Shown: positions 1 through 5,600 of the stretch, one piece after another
How positions within the stretch are numbered: the stretch's first letter is position 1
How the letters are laid out: every line of letters starts with the position of its first letter
Virus record (IMG/VR): IMGVR_UViG_3300050821_003736
Coordinates: 1 to 22,336 of that record
From: a virus
DNA: 22,336 nucleotides
Direction: 5' to 3' (one strand)
Notes under the pieces: model-generated
Seen by the model: the letters and a program-made list of their open reading frames with translations, nothing else
The model's database searches: none
What the model was told of the DNA's origin: nothing
Translations under genes and position numbers: made by a program

Positions 1-78
1 TGGGCCGCCGCAGCTCACCTGCTTGTTGAGCCTGAAGTCGCGTATGAGTCCGGCCAGCGCTAGCGTTGATCCGAACAT
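1..78 (-). CDS. Hypothetical protein, 5' part only (leftward)
   Basis: An open reading frame starts with ATG at 78 and runs leftward off the window, so only 26 residues are visible, beginning MFGSTLALAGLIRDFRLNKQ. It follows the stop of the upstream leftward gene by three bases (TGA-GCC-ATG) and has a purine-rich AGAGGATG about ten bases before the start, inside the upstream gene. This is typical of a translationally coupled pair. The N-terminus has a short hydrophobic run. Too little is visible to assign a function. Confidence 0.6.
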   Translation of the reverse strand, partial: MFGSTLALAGLIRDFRLNKQVSCGGP

Positions 79-81
79 GGC

Positions 82-327
82 TCACATCCTCTTGAATGCG
101 TCGCGGAAGAAGTCGAGCGAGCGCGTGCGCTCGCGCAGCTCCGGCACCTCGTGCATCGCACGGAACAGCGGCGCGAACAGCCCTAGGAAGTTGGGGATGT
201 ACTGGGCCTCATCCAGCAGCCCGCGTACGGCCTGCGCCTGCTCTTGCGTCATGCGCAGCGTAACGTAGGCAATCGGGTCGGGGATGGGTTCGGGCGGCGC
301 GCGCTCAACGGTAACGATGCAGTTCAT
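82..327 (-). CDS. Hypothetical 81-aa phage protein (leftward)
   Basis: The product is MNCIVTVERAPPEPIPDP... ending ...FFRDAFKRM. A good Shine-Dalgarno sequence (GAGGTGA, five bases upstream of the ATG at 327) supports this start. The middle (TLRMTQEQAQAVRGLLDEAQ) looks like an amphipathic helix, with a second helical stretch near the C-terminus. No catalytic motif or family is recognised. With the partial gene after it, this is the only leftward transcription unit in the window. It diverges from the structural operon, which suggests that it belongs to another transcription class. An overlapping ORF on the opposite strand is a shadow. Confidence 0.7.
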   Translation of the reverse strand: MNCIVTVERAPPEPIPDPIAYVTLRMTQEQAQAVRGLLDEAQYIPNFLGLFAPLFRAMHEVPELRERTRSLDFFRDAFKRM

Positions 328-435
328 GGCTCACCTCGGTGACAGAGAGTGGTCGCCCTCATGGTTAGGGTGATCACAGCGCGCGACCGATGTCAAGCGG
401 CCCGTACCGGCCGCCTACCGGCCACGACGGCTAAA

Positions 436-450
436 TGAGAATCATTCTCA
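436..450. promoter_or_regulatory. Perfect 7-1-7 palindrome resembling a Fur box
   Basis: The sequence TGAGAATCATTCTCA is a perfect palindrome around a central C. Against the 7-1-7 Fur-box form TGATAATNATTATCA it differs at one position in each arm. It lies between the AT-rich promoter-like patch and the start of the leftward genes. It could be an operator for host Fur, for a phage repressor, or a chance palindrome. The match is visible; binding is not established. Confidence 0.45.
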
Positions 451-496
451 ATGACGGTGATGGTGAGCGCGTCCCTTAAGTGTGACCCCTGGGGGT

Positions 497-525
497 ATTA
501 TATACTTACTAATAGTAGGGGTATA
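497..525 (-). promoter_or_regulatory. Possible leftward sigma70-type promoter
   Basis: On the minus strand a perfect TATAAT (complement of 497-502) is preceded, 17 bases upstream, by TATACC (complement of 520-525), which matches only three of six positions of the -35 consensus. It points at the leftward genes at 1-327. The small palindrome TACTAATAGTA (507-517) falls between the two elements, where an operator could act. The patch is clearly richer in AT than its surroundings. The weak -35 keeps confidence low. Confidence 0.35.
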
Positions 526-728
526 CCTCACCGGCCGTCGGCCCCACCATCACCGCCACTACGTCTACGACGACCAGGACGGGCCTCGACGCCTTGGGGC
601 AGGTCCTCGGGCGCTGCATCTCGCGCACCACTTCTCGGGGGTCGTGCCGCCTCTCGCCGTGCCTGATCGCAGCCCAAGGACGCGACTTGTCTAAATGCGA
701 CACGCTTATCTGTTTGCGACATAGCCTC

Positions 729-752
729 TGACAGACGCGCCCCCGTCTGTCA
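729..752. repeat. 9-bp perfect inverted repeat, 6-base loop
   Basis: TGACAGACG (729-737) and CGTCTGTCA (744-752) are exact reverse complements around the loop CGCCCC. No T-run follows on either side, so it is not an ordinary intrinsic terminator. An operator or a structured RNA are both possible. It follows two direct copies of TGCGACA at 696-702 and 715-721. Confidence 0.5.
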
Positions 753-1114
753 CGCCCAAGTCTTTGATATCGCTCACGAATACCCGCTCCTAGGGCCGGC
801 TCCTTGGGGTGTATCCCCGGGCTCCGACATACGACATAATGCTCAAAACCCCCTGCGCGATAGGCGCGAGCCGGGCCCCTCACGGTCGGCGCCGCCGCGG
901 GGAAAACCGTTATTACGACCCCCTCCCCTCCCCAGGAATGGTGATGACGCCACAATATTTTCACCCCCTCTGCCCGAACCCCCTCGCAGATGCCCAAAGT
1001 ACGGTGAGAACATCTTACATAAGGCTTCCACCCGTGACCGGCTACCCGATCCCTGTTCCCCCGGAAATCGCCCGCGACCTCCGAGAAACGCCCGCGGCCC
1101 CTAAGGACCCGCCC

Positions 1115-1133
1115 TCGGGGCCTCGTGCCCCGA
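1115..1133 (+). repeat. GC-rich hairpin upstream of the first rightward gene
   Basis: TCGGGGC (1115-1121) pairs perfectly with GCCCCGA (1127-1133) around the loop CTCGT. It ends about 40 bases before the ATG at 1175 and has no T-run. It may be a leader hairpin or mRNA 5' structure. No direct evidence of function is visible. Confidence 0.4.
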
Positions 1134-1174
1134 ACCCACGCCGGGTACCGCTGCCGCTCGGCGGTGAGTGCCTG

Positions 1175-1360
1175 ATGTACTCGCGCGAGAACCTGACCCA
1201 ATTGTTCGGGTGCTCCCACGGGGAGCTTGGCCGGCTGCTGTCCAGGAAGATGGCGCCCCTGCCGATCCGCATCGACGGCCAGATCCTGTGGTTTTGTGAC
1301 GAGTCCTTGGGCGCCCAAGCCCAGGTGCAGCGCGCGGTCGAGCGCTGGAGGAAACGCTGA
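1175..1360 (+). CDS. Small helix-turn-helix DNA-binding protein
   Basis: The 61-residue product begins MYSRENLTQLFGCSHGELGR and ends VERWRKR. The order helix, turn, helix, basic/hydrophobic strand (PLPIRIDGQILWF), C-terminal helix resembles the small excisionase/MerR-type winged HTH proteins common in phages. The frame is open further upstream, but GGTGAG about eight bases before the ATG at 1175 favours this start, and the upstream translation is Pro/Arg-rich and unlike protein. It is the first gene of the rightward cluster, and its stop overlaps the next start. A regulatory or packaging-accessory role is possible. The HTH assignment is by inspection. Confidence 0.65.
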   Translation: MYSRENLTQLFGCSHGELGRLLSRKMAPLPIRIDGQILWFCDESLGAQAQVQRAVERWRKR

Positions 1361-1596
1361 TGGCCCGCTGGAAGATCGAGCCCACCGGGCTCGACGTGCG
1401 CGAGCACGACTACTCCGCCGGCTTCGACTGCATCAACCTCGACTACGAGCGCTCGGTGCACGTGACCGTCACCCAAACCATCGGGCACCCGGCCTCGGAC
1501 CTGGTCAACGCGCTGTGCGCGGTGGCGAAGCTATTGGTGAAGGTCTCGAAGTCCGACGACGAGCTGCCGCCCGACCCGCCGCCCCGCCTTAATTAG
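1360..1596 (+). CDS. Hypothetical 78-aa protein
   Basis: The product begins MARWKIEPTGLDVREHDYSA and ends with a Pro/Asp-rich tail (DDELPPDPPPRLN). The start is well set: GGAGGAAA lies eight bases upstream and the ATG overlaps the previous stop as TGATG. A beta-rich N-terminal half (VHVTVTQTIGH) is followed by a helix (DLVNALCAVAKLLVKVSK). No known family or catalytic motif is recognised. It belongs to a run of small, tightly packed genes at the head of the rightward unit. Confidence 0.65.
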   Translation: MARWKIEPTGLDVREHDYSAGFDCINLDYERSVHVTVTQTIGHPASDLVNALCAVAKLLVKVSKSDDELPPDPPPRLN

Positions 1597-1608
1597 AGAA
1601 AGCCCACT

Positions 1609-1758
1609 ATGCCTATGACCAAGAAGGGCTCTAAGATCATGAGCCACATGCAAAAAGAGTACGGCGCGAAGAAGGCGAAGAAGGTGTTCTACGCCTCCGC
1701 CAACAAGGGCACGATAAAGGGCGTCCACGGCAAGGGCAAGAAGCTGCCCGCCCAATGA
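1609..1758 (+). CDS. Conserved small basic phage protein (49 aa)
   Basis: The product starts MPMTKKGSKIMSHMQKEYG and continues with AKKVFYASANKGTIKGVHGK before ending KKLPAQ. The pattern of lysines around a YG...K.VFYAS..NKG.I core is one I recognise from short uncharacterised phage proteins; this recognition comes from memory of the pattern, not a search. The ribosome site is weak (AGAGAAAG), and a second ATG two codons in is an alternative start. It is strongly basic and probably binds nucleic acid or another head component. The function is unknown. The next gene overlaps its stop. Confidence 0.6.
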   Translation: MPMTKKGSKIMSHMQKEYGAKKAKKVFYASANKGTIKGVHGKGKKLPAQ

Positions 1759-1874
1759 ACCGCCTGATGTACGCCGCCGCGCCGGTCCGCCCCCGGCGGT
1801 GGCTCTACGTGTGGCTCGCGCTGCGCAACCGCCGCTACCTGAACGCCGCACGCCTGCTGCTCGGGGCGGTATGA
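1755..1874 (+). CDS. Hypothetical 39-aa Arg/Leu-rich peptide
   Basis: This small ORF is linked by ATGA overlaps on both sides: its ATG overlaps the previous stop, and its own TGA overlaps the next ATG. The product begins MNRLMYAAAPVRPRRWLYVW and continues as an amphipathic Arg/Leu/Ala helix. The aromatic, arginine-rich centre could associate with membranes or nucleic acid. No family is recognised. The double overlap is the main evidence that it is translated. Confidence 0.5.
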   Translation: MNRLMYAAAPVRPRRWLYVWLALRNRRYLNAARLLLGAV

Positions 1875-2158
1875 GTCAGACCTACTTCAAGACGGTCATG
1901 CTCGGGCTCGACGACTTGGGCGCGGCTATCTTATTGAACCGCAACGACCTGTGCATCTCGGCGGCGTGCGGGCTCGTGCGCTCGGGGCGGGACGCCGCGC
2001 TGCAACTGCACGCGTGGCAACGATTTTTTCTCAAGGTAGTGGGCGCCTCGCTCGACTACTTCTTACCGGCGCACTGTGAGGGCAGCGTCGGCGGCGACAT
2101 CAACCGCGCGAACTCAACGCTCGCGCTACTACAGGAACCTCACGATGGCAATCGGTAA
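1871..2158 (+). CDS. Conserved hypothetical phage protein (95 aa)
   Basis: The product begins MSQTYFKTVMLGLDDLGAAI and contains NRNDLCISAACGLVRSGRDA, then a helical region around HAWQRFFLKVVGASLDYF and the tail NSTLALLQEPHDGNR. The longer upstream frame is rejected because the ATG at 1871 overlaps the previous stop and has GGGGCGG just upstream. Three cysteines and a regular helix pattern suggest a compact soluble domain. I recognise no function. It ends 14 bases inside the next gene. Confidence 0.65.
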   Translation: MSQTYFKTVMLGLDDLGAAILLNRNDLCISAACGLVRSGRDAALQLHAWQRFFLKVVGASLDYFLPAHCEGSVGGDINRANSTLALLQEPHDGNR

Positions 2159-2681
2159 CCTCGGCGCCGCCCCCGGCGCGCAGCCCGCCTCCGGCCCCAC
2201 CAACCCCGGCGGCGCCCCGATCTGGCTGAACACCGGCCCCGCCGCGGGCTCCGCCCCCGTCGGTCAGGCCGGCAACCCCGCGCCCGCCGGCTCGGTCACA
2301 TTCTTCAATTCGAGCTTCGAGTCGCTGATGGCGGCCGTGAGTCGCGGCGAGATCTCGCTGAACCAGGTGTACGCGGTAGCGGGCCTCGGCGGCGTCGGCA
2401 ACGCGAACGGTAACCCGACCCTGATGCAGGCCATCTCACAGGGCGTGCCCCAGAACGGGACCAACGGGATCGGCGTCGTGTCAGGCCCAGGGATTGGCGC
2501 CGGCAACGGCGGCGTCGCCGCGGCACAGATCTCCGGCGCCGGCGGCCTCGGCGCTGCGACGTCCAACGCCTCGGGCAACAGCACCACCAACTTCGGCGGC
2601 GCGCAGCTCGCGGACCCGAAGCAGATGGCGAACGCGGCCGCGGTCGTGCTCGCCTCGCCTGCACAGTACGGCGGGCAGTAA
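2145..2681 (+). CDS. Gly/Ala/Asn/Pro-rich putative structural protein (paralogue A1)
   Basis: The 178-residue product starts at the ATG at 2145, preceded by CAGGAACC, rather than at the upstream in-frame start. Residues 1-50 are Pro/Gly/Ala-rich and probably disordered. A short ordered block at 60-78 (SLMAAVSRGEI...QVYAV) is followed by a long Gly/Asn/Ala-rich region. The block at 60-70 resembles residues 83-93 of the protein at 4916-5356 (SLMAQMSRGQV), so the two look paralogous. There are no catalytic motifs. Composition and place in a late operon suggest a virion or appendage protein. This is an inference. Confidence 0.6.
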   Translation: MAIGNLGAAPGAQPASGPTNPGGAPIWLNTGPAAGSAPVGQAGNPAPAGSVTFFNSSFESLMAAVSRGEISLNQVYAVAGLGGVGNANGNPTLMQAISQGVPQNGTNGIGVVSGPGIGAGNGGVAAAQISGAGGLGAATSNASGNSTTNFGGAQLADPKQMANAAAVVLASPAQYGGQ

Positions 2682-2813
2682 ATGAACCCGACCAGAGTGC
2701 CGCCGTGGACCCCAGCTCGTGCCGGAACTGGCGGCAGGCTGAAGCCGAACAATGATCCGGGGCCGCAGCCCCCGCCCGCGCAGCCGATGGTTCCATTAAA
2801 GTCCCCGTTCTGA
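2682..2813 (+). CDS. Short Pro-rich protein, 43 aa, possibly truncated
   Basis: The ATG at 2682 directly follows the TAA of the previous gene. The product begins MNPTRVPPWTPARAGTGGRL and ends PMVPLKSPF. It is dominated by proline and has no recognisable fold. GC content falls near its 3' end, close to the HNH gene that follows, so it may be a small intact gene or the remnant of a longer one cut by that insertion. The next gene after the HNH (3396-3857) looks like a separate full-length protein, which argues slightly against a split gene. Confidence 0.45.
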   Translation: MNPTRVPPWTPARAGTGGRLKPNNDPGPQPPPAQPMVPLKSPF

Positions 2814-2850
2814 TATAGTGCCATTGATCCTGACTGGTGAGGAGTAGGTT

Positions 2851-3429
2851 ATGGCAAATCGTTACGGCCCCAAGCGCACGCCGGAAGAGAAAGCGGCAGC
2901 TCATCGAGCCGCCAACCTGAAGTGGCGTTTGGCGCATCCGGAAAGGGCGCGCGAAAAATCACGGGCAGGACACGCCAAGTTTCGAGACAGAGAGCGCACT
3001 CAAGCGCGGGCGTGGCGCGCGGCGCACCCTGAACGAGTGCGCGAGAAAAACATCGAGTGGCGAGTCAAACACCCCGAATACGACGCGGCGTGGTGGCGCG
3101 CGCACCCAGAAAAACGTGTCGCTAAGACGGCGAGACGCCGCGCAGCAAAATACGCGCAACGCTGCAGCTGTTGTAGCGGCGCTCAGATTGAAGCGGTGTA
3201 TGCCGCACGTCGTGGTGGGGAAGTTGATCACATCGTCCCGTTGGTACTTGGCGGTCATCACTGCGTAAAAAATCTGCAGGCGTTGACTTACAGGGATCAT
3301 CGAGAAAAGACCAAGCAAGACCAGCGGGCCATCGCAGAAGCGAAACGCCGGTCGAAGCTACTACGCGGTTGGCCCGCACCTGACGGAGAACTCCCATTAC
3401 TGTTTTCAAATCGACTGATGGCCTTGTAG
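2851..3429 (+). CDS. HNH homing-type endonuclease (type C)
   Basis: The 192-residue protein has a basic N-terminal half with repeated blocks of the form W(R)xxHPExxxxK (residues 25-90). A Cys cluster follows (C105, C107, C108), then an HNH core: EVDHIVPL with D126-H127, and the Asn of VKNLQALT at N141. A strong GAGGAG lies seven bases before the ATG. HNH enzymes of this kind nick or cut DNA and can copy their own gene into empty alleles. The DNA is visibly less GC-rich than its neighbours, as expected for an acquired gene. Its last 34 bases overlap the likely start of the next structural gene. There is no room around it for a group I intron. Confidence 0.85.
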   Translation: MANRYGPKRTPEEKAAAHRAANLKWRLAHPERAREKSRAGHAKFRDRERTQARAWRAAHPERVREKNIEWRVKHPEYDAAWWRAHPEKRVAKTARRRAAKYAQRCSCCSGAQIEAVYAARRGGEVDHIVPLVLGGHHCVKNLQALTYRDHREKTKQDQRAIAEAKRRSKLLRGWPAPDGELPLLFSNRLMAL

Positions 3430-3857
3430 TAGGCCAACCAATTTCTCCATTTTTTGGGGCGCAGAACGGCGTCCAGGGCGCGGGCGCCGTGACGATCCCG
3501 TCCCCGAACTCGTCCGCGAACAGCGGACCGCAGACCCCCACGATTGCCTCCGTAGCGAACGGTTCGCTGCCGGCGAACGCGTACATCACGACCGTCAACG
3601 GCATCAACGTCGGCCCGCTTGACAATTGCTCCGTCGCGGAGCTGCTGTCGAACGGTAACGGCGTCACCTCCATGCGCGGCACCGCGCCGCCTCCGGCGGG
3701 CGGCGTCAACGACCAGGTCTTCGCCGGCAACGAGTCCGCGGTCGCGATGCAGCAGAACGGACCGACCCCGGTCAACACTGAGGCCCAGCCGCTGGGCCCG
3801 GTCAGCGCCGCGGTCCTTACCTCGAACATGACCCCCGCCGGTAGCTTCAGCGGATGA
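3396..3857 (+). CDS. Gly/Asn/Pro-rich putative structural protein with apparent ATT start (paralogue B1)
   Basis: The frame is open from 3384 to 3857 with no ATG before residue 98 of this model. I place the start at ATT 3396 because GGAG lies seven bases upstream and the resulting 153-residue protein (TVFKSTDGLVVGQPISPFF...) matches the 154-residue gene at 4448 in length, in GQPI near the N-terminus and in ANAYIT at 60-65 versus 64-69. The alternative is GTG at 3489, which would remove the N-terminal similarity. The HNH gene overlaps its first 34 bases, so the start codon may have been altered by that insertion. The function is probably that of a virion component, by analogy with its neighbours. 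Confidence 0.5.
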   Translation: MTVFKSTDGLVVGQPISPFFGAQNGVQGAGAVTIPSPNSSANSGPQTPTIASVANGSLPANAYITTVNGINVGPLDNCSVAELLSNGNGVTSMRGTAPPPAGGVNDQVFAGNESAVAMQQNGPTPVNTEAQPLGPVSAAVLTSNMTPAGSFSG

Positions 3858-4066
3858 GCGACTTCGGCGTAACCGCCGAGCCCATCGGCAACTCACGCGT
3901 CCGCAAGGGCGCGCTCGCGCCGAAGAAGCGCGCCGGCATCGGCGCGCAACCACTCGATGGGACTACTAAGCGGAAGTCACACCTCCTTGGTAGTTTTAGA
4001 CATACTACCGAGAGCATGGGACAGCCGGCCGCGACTCCGCTTCTGAAAACGCGTAAACACGGCTGA
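3854..4066 (+). CDS. Hypothetical 70-aa basic protein
   Basis: The ATG overlaps the previous stop (ATGA at 3854) and the stop overlaps the next start (TGATG at 4064-4068). The product begins MSDFGVTAEPIGNSRVRKGA and ends TPLLKTRKHG. It is rich in Lys/Arg/Gly and probably flexible. The second half, close to the HNH gene, is richer in AT than the first, so its C-terminus may have been changed when that gene arrived. No family is recognised. Confidence 0.5.
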   Translation: MSDFGVTAEPIGNSRVRKGALAPKKRAGIGAQPLDGTTKRKSHLLGSFRHTTESMGQPAATPLLKTRKHG

Positions 4067-4446
4067 TGCCGTACAAAGACCATACATCCGACGCGGCGAA
4101 AGCATCCAAACGCGCGGCGGATCAGAAGTGGATTCTCGCGAACCCAGAAAAAGTTCGCGCAAAGAACCAAAGGCGTAAGAATTGGCGCCGCGCGAATCCA
4201 GAAAAAGAGAGCGCGAGTAGACGTAGAGCGTTACGGCAGCCGGAACCAACACGCCCCGAACCAACTCATTGCGAGTGCTGCGGGCGGTTACGTTCAGCGA
4301 AGAAAGCATTGTATTTGGATCACGATCACGTCACTGGACAGTTTCGTGGTTGGCTCTGCCATCAATGCAACACAGGTATCGGTATGCTCGGTGACGGGGC
4401 CGCCGGTTTGAAATGTGCGACAGATTATCTGAACAGAGTGTTTTAA
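4066..4446 (+). CDS. HNH endonuclease, endonuclease VII-like (type A)
   Basis: The 126-residue protein has a basic leader with ANPEKVRAKN and RRANPEKESA blocks, the linker PEPTRPEPT, a zinc-site pair C69xxC72 and C98xxC101, and the core ALYLDHDHVTGQFRGWLC with D85-H86-D87-H88. This is the signature of phage recombination endonuclease VII-type HNH proteins (zinc-bound beta-beta-alpha nuclease). As a free-standing gene in a structural operon it is best read as a homing endonuclease. It starts inside the stop of the previous gene and ends one base before the next ATG, where it leaves that gene without an obvious ribosome site. Confidence 0.88.
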   Translation: MPYKDHTSDAAKASKRAADQKWILANPEKVRAKNQRRKNWRRANPEKESASRRRALRQPEPTRPEPTHCECCGRLRSAKKALYLDHDHVTGQFRGWLCHQCNTGIGMLGDGAAGLKCATDYLNRVF

Positions 4447-4447
4447 A

Positions 4448-4912
4448 ATGACCATCGCCAACCAGGTCCAGGCATCGCCCGGCCTCTACGTGAACACGCC
4501 CGGCCAGCCGATCACCAACAACGTCGCGCTGCCGCAGCAGGTCGGTATGCTTCCGCCTGCGGGTAACCTCCAGGGCGGCGGGTGCCTGCTCGGCGCGCTG
4601 TCGAACAGCGGCGCGAACGGCGCCCCGGCGCTGGCCGCGAACGCCTACATCACGAACGAGGGCGTGGGCAACAACCTCACCATCGCGGTCGCTCTCTCGA
4701 CGGGCACCGACGGCGGGAACCAGCCGAACGCCGGGAACGGCGTCCCGTTCGGGTCCGGCTCGGGCGGCGGCAACGGCGCCGCGCAGGGCGCGGGCGGAAA
4801 CAACATGAACAGCGCCCAGGGCGCGGTCGGCGACGTCGCGCTCGGCGCGCAGGCCACTCCACAGAGCATCGTCTTCGAGGGCGGCGCCGCGACCCCTCAC
4901 TACGCGGGCTAA
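4448..4912 (+). CDS. Gly/Asn-rich putative structural protein (paralogue B2)
   Basis: The 154-residue product begins MTIANQVQASPGLYVNTPGQ, has ANAYIT at 64-69, and becomes very Gly/Asn/Ala-rich from residue 85 onwards. It resembles the protein at 3396-3857 in length, in the GQPI motif and in the ANAYIT block. Upstream sequence is the 3' end of an HNH gene, with no good Shine-Dalgarno site, so translation may depend on coupling to the HNH gene that stops one base earlier. A fibre, decoration or other virion role is plausible from composition, but no family is recognised. Confidence 0.6.
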   Translation: MTIANQVQASPGLYVNTPGQPITNNVALPQQVGMLPPAGNLQGGGCLLGALSNSGANGAPALAANAYITNEGVGNNLTIAVALSTGTDGGNQPNAGNGVPFGSGSGGGNGAAQGAGGNNMNSAQGAVGDVALGAQATPQSIVFEGGAATPHYAG

Positions 4913-4915
4913 CCC

Positions 4916-5356
4916 ATGACCAACCTCTATCCGAACCCGAACATTGGCACCGAGGCCCCGCAGAGCGGCGCGCCCGGCGCGGCCCCGGTCGGTACGACCA
5001 TGCAGGGCAACCCGCAGGCGTCGCAGTACCAGCCGTGCGGCGTCTACCCGCCGGTGCCACAGAACCCGGTGCAGCAGCTGACGCACACGCAGATCTCCAG
5101 CGGCCAGATCCCGGCGCAGCTGCACCCGAACACGGTGGTCCTGGCGCAGCCGGGAACTGACTCGCTGATGGCGCAGATGTCGCGCGGTCAGGTGATCATG
5201 GCCGACTCTACCTACGGCCAGGGCGGCTTCATCCCGCAGAACGGCGGCGCGAGCCCACAGGTACCGTCACCCGGCGCGAACATTACCCAGCCGGTGCTCG
5301 CCCGCGTTGCGAGCGGCGTCACTGTCCCGGTTCCCCCGGTCTACACAGGAAACTGA
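4916..5356 (+). CDS. Pro/Gln/Gly-rich putative structural protein (paralogue A2)
   Basis: The 146-residue product begins MTNLYPNPNIGTEAPQSGAP. The first 60 residues are Pro/Gln/Asn-rich. The block DSLMAQMSRGQVIMADSTYG (82-101) resembles residues 59-70 of the 2145-2681 protein. The C-terminus is beta-rich (VLARVASGVTVPVPPVYTGN). The gene begins three bases after the previous stop and has only a weak ribosome site. The pattern of paralogues (A1, B1, B2, A2) suggests duplication within this cluster. The function is unknown and a virion role is inferred. Confidence 0.6.
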   Translation: MTNLYPNPNIGTEAPQSGAPGAAPVGTTMQGNPQASQYQPCGVYPPVPQNPVQQLTHTQISSGQIPAQLHPNTVVLAQPGTDSLMAQMSRGQVIMADSTYGQGGFIPQNGGASPQVPSPGANITQPVLARVASGVTVPVPPVYTGN

Positions 5357-5357
5357 A

Positions 5358-5588
5358 ATGAAGATGCTCGCCCTGTTCCTGATCGCGCTCGTTGCGAGTG
5401 CGTCCTGCGCCCCGGCCGCGAAGCCTGCCGCGGTCTTCGGTGTCGCTCGTACCCCGGACGGCGAGTACGTCCTAGGGAACAAGCCATACCTGACGGTCGA
5501 GGACTGTCGCAAGTCGGCCGCGAAGTTTGTGGCCGCCGCCGGCGCGGAAGGCTTCAAGCTCGGGTGCGCATCGATTGAGTTGGAGTAG
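5358..5588 (+). CDS. Small exported protein, possible lipoprotein (76 aa)
   Basis: The product begins MKMLALFLIALVASASCAPA, a classic signal peptide with a short basic end, a hydrophobic core and small residues before C17. The residue at -3 is Ser, not Leu or Val, so lipid attachment is less certain than export. The mature part has two more cysteines (VEDCRKSAAK and LGCASIE), which may form a disulphide in the periplasm. AGGAAA about six bases upstream fixes the ATG at 5358. A periplasmic or envelope role fits. A spanin or superinfection-exclusion function is possible but has no specific support. Confidence 0.65.
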   Translation: MKMLALFLIALVASASCAPAAKPAAVFGVARTPDGEYVLGNKPYLTVEDCRKSAAKFVAAAGAEGFKLGCASIELE

Positions 5589-5600
5589 TCGAGCCAGCTA

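Larger units (their letters stand above)
328..1174. other. Divergent intergenic control region, no convincing gene
   Basis: About 850 bases separate the leftward genes from the first rightward gene. ORFs crossing the region in several frames lack ribosome sites, have Arg/Pro-rich translations and overlap better genes. The right part is C-rich on the + strand. The region contains a 15-base Fur-like palindrome (436-450), an AT-rich patch with a possible leftward promoter and a small palindrome (492-527), two TGCGACA direct repeats (696-702 and 715-721), a 9-bp inverted repeat (729-752) and a 7-bp hairpin (1115-1133). A regulatory or origin-like role is inferred from position and palindrome content only. 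No strong rightward sigma70 promoter was found by eye. Confidence 0.6.

Noticed and set aside
809-1174. Upstream extension of the 1175 gene to 809
   Set aside because: The frame is open, but the sequence is Pro/Arg-rich, includes a hairpin at 1115-1133 and has no ribosome site, whereas ATG 1175 has GGTGAG upstream.
509-1318. Long leftward ORF (269 codons) across the intergenic region
   Set aside because: It begins at a TTG without a ribosome site, overlaps the better-supported HTH gene, and its translation is Arg/Gly/Pro-rich, as expected of antisense frames in GC-rich DNA.
2682-3857. Group I intron or intein carrying the HNH gene at 2851
   Set aside because: There is under 40 bases before the HNH start and none after its stop, too little for an intron core, and stop codons rule out an intein. 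The flanking ORFs also look like separate proteins.
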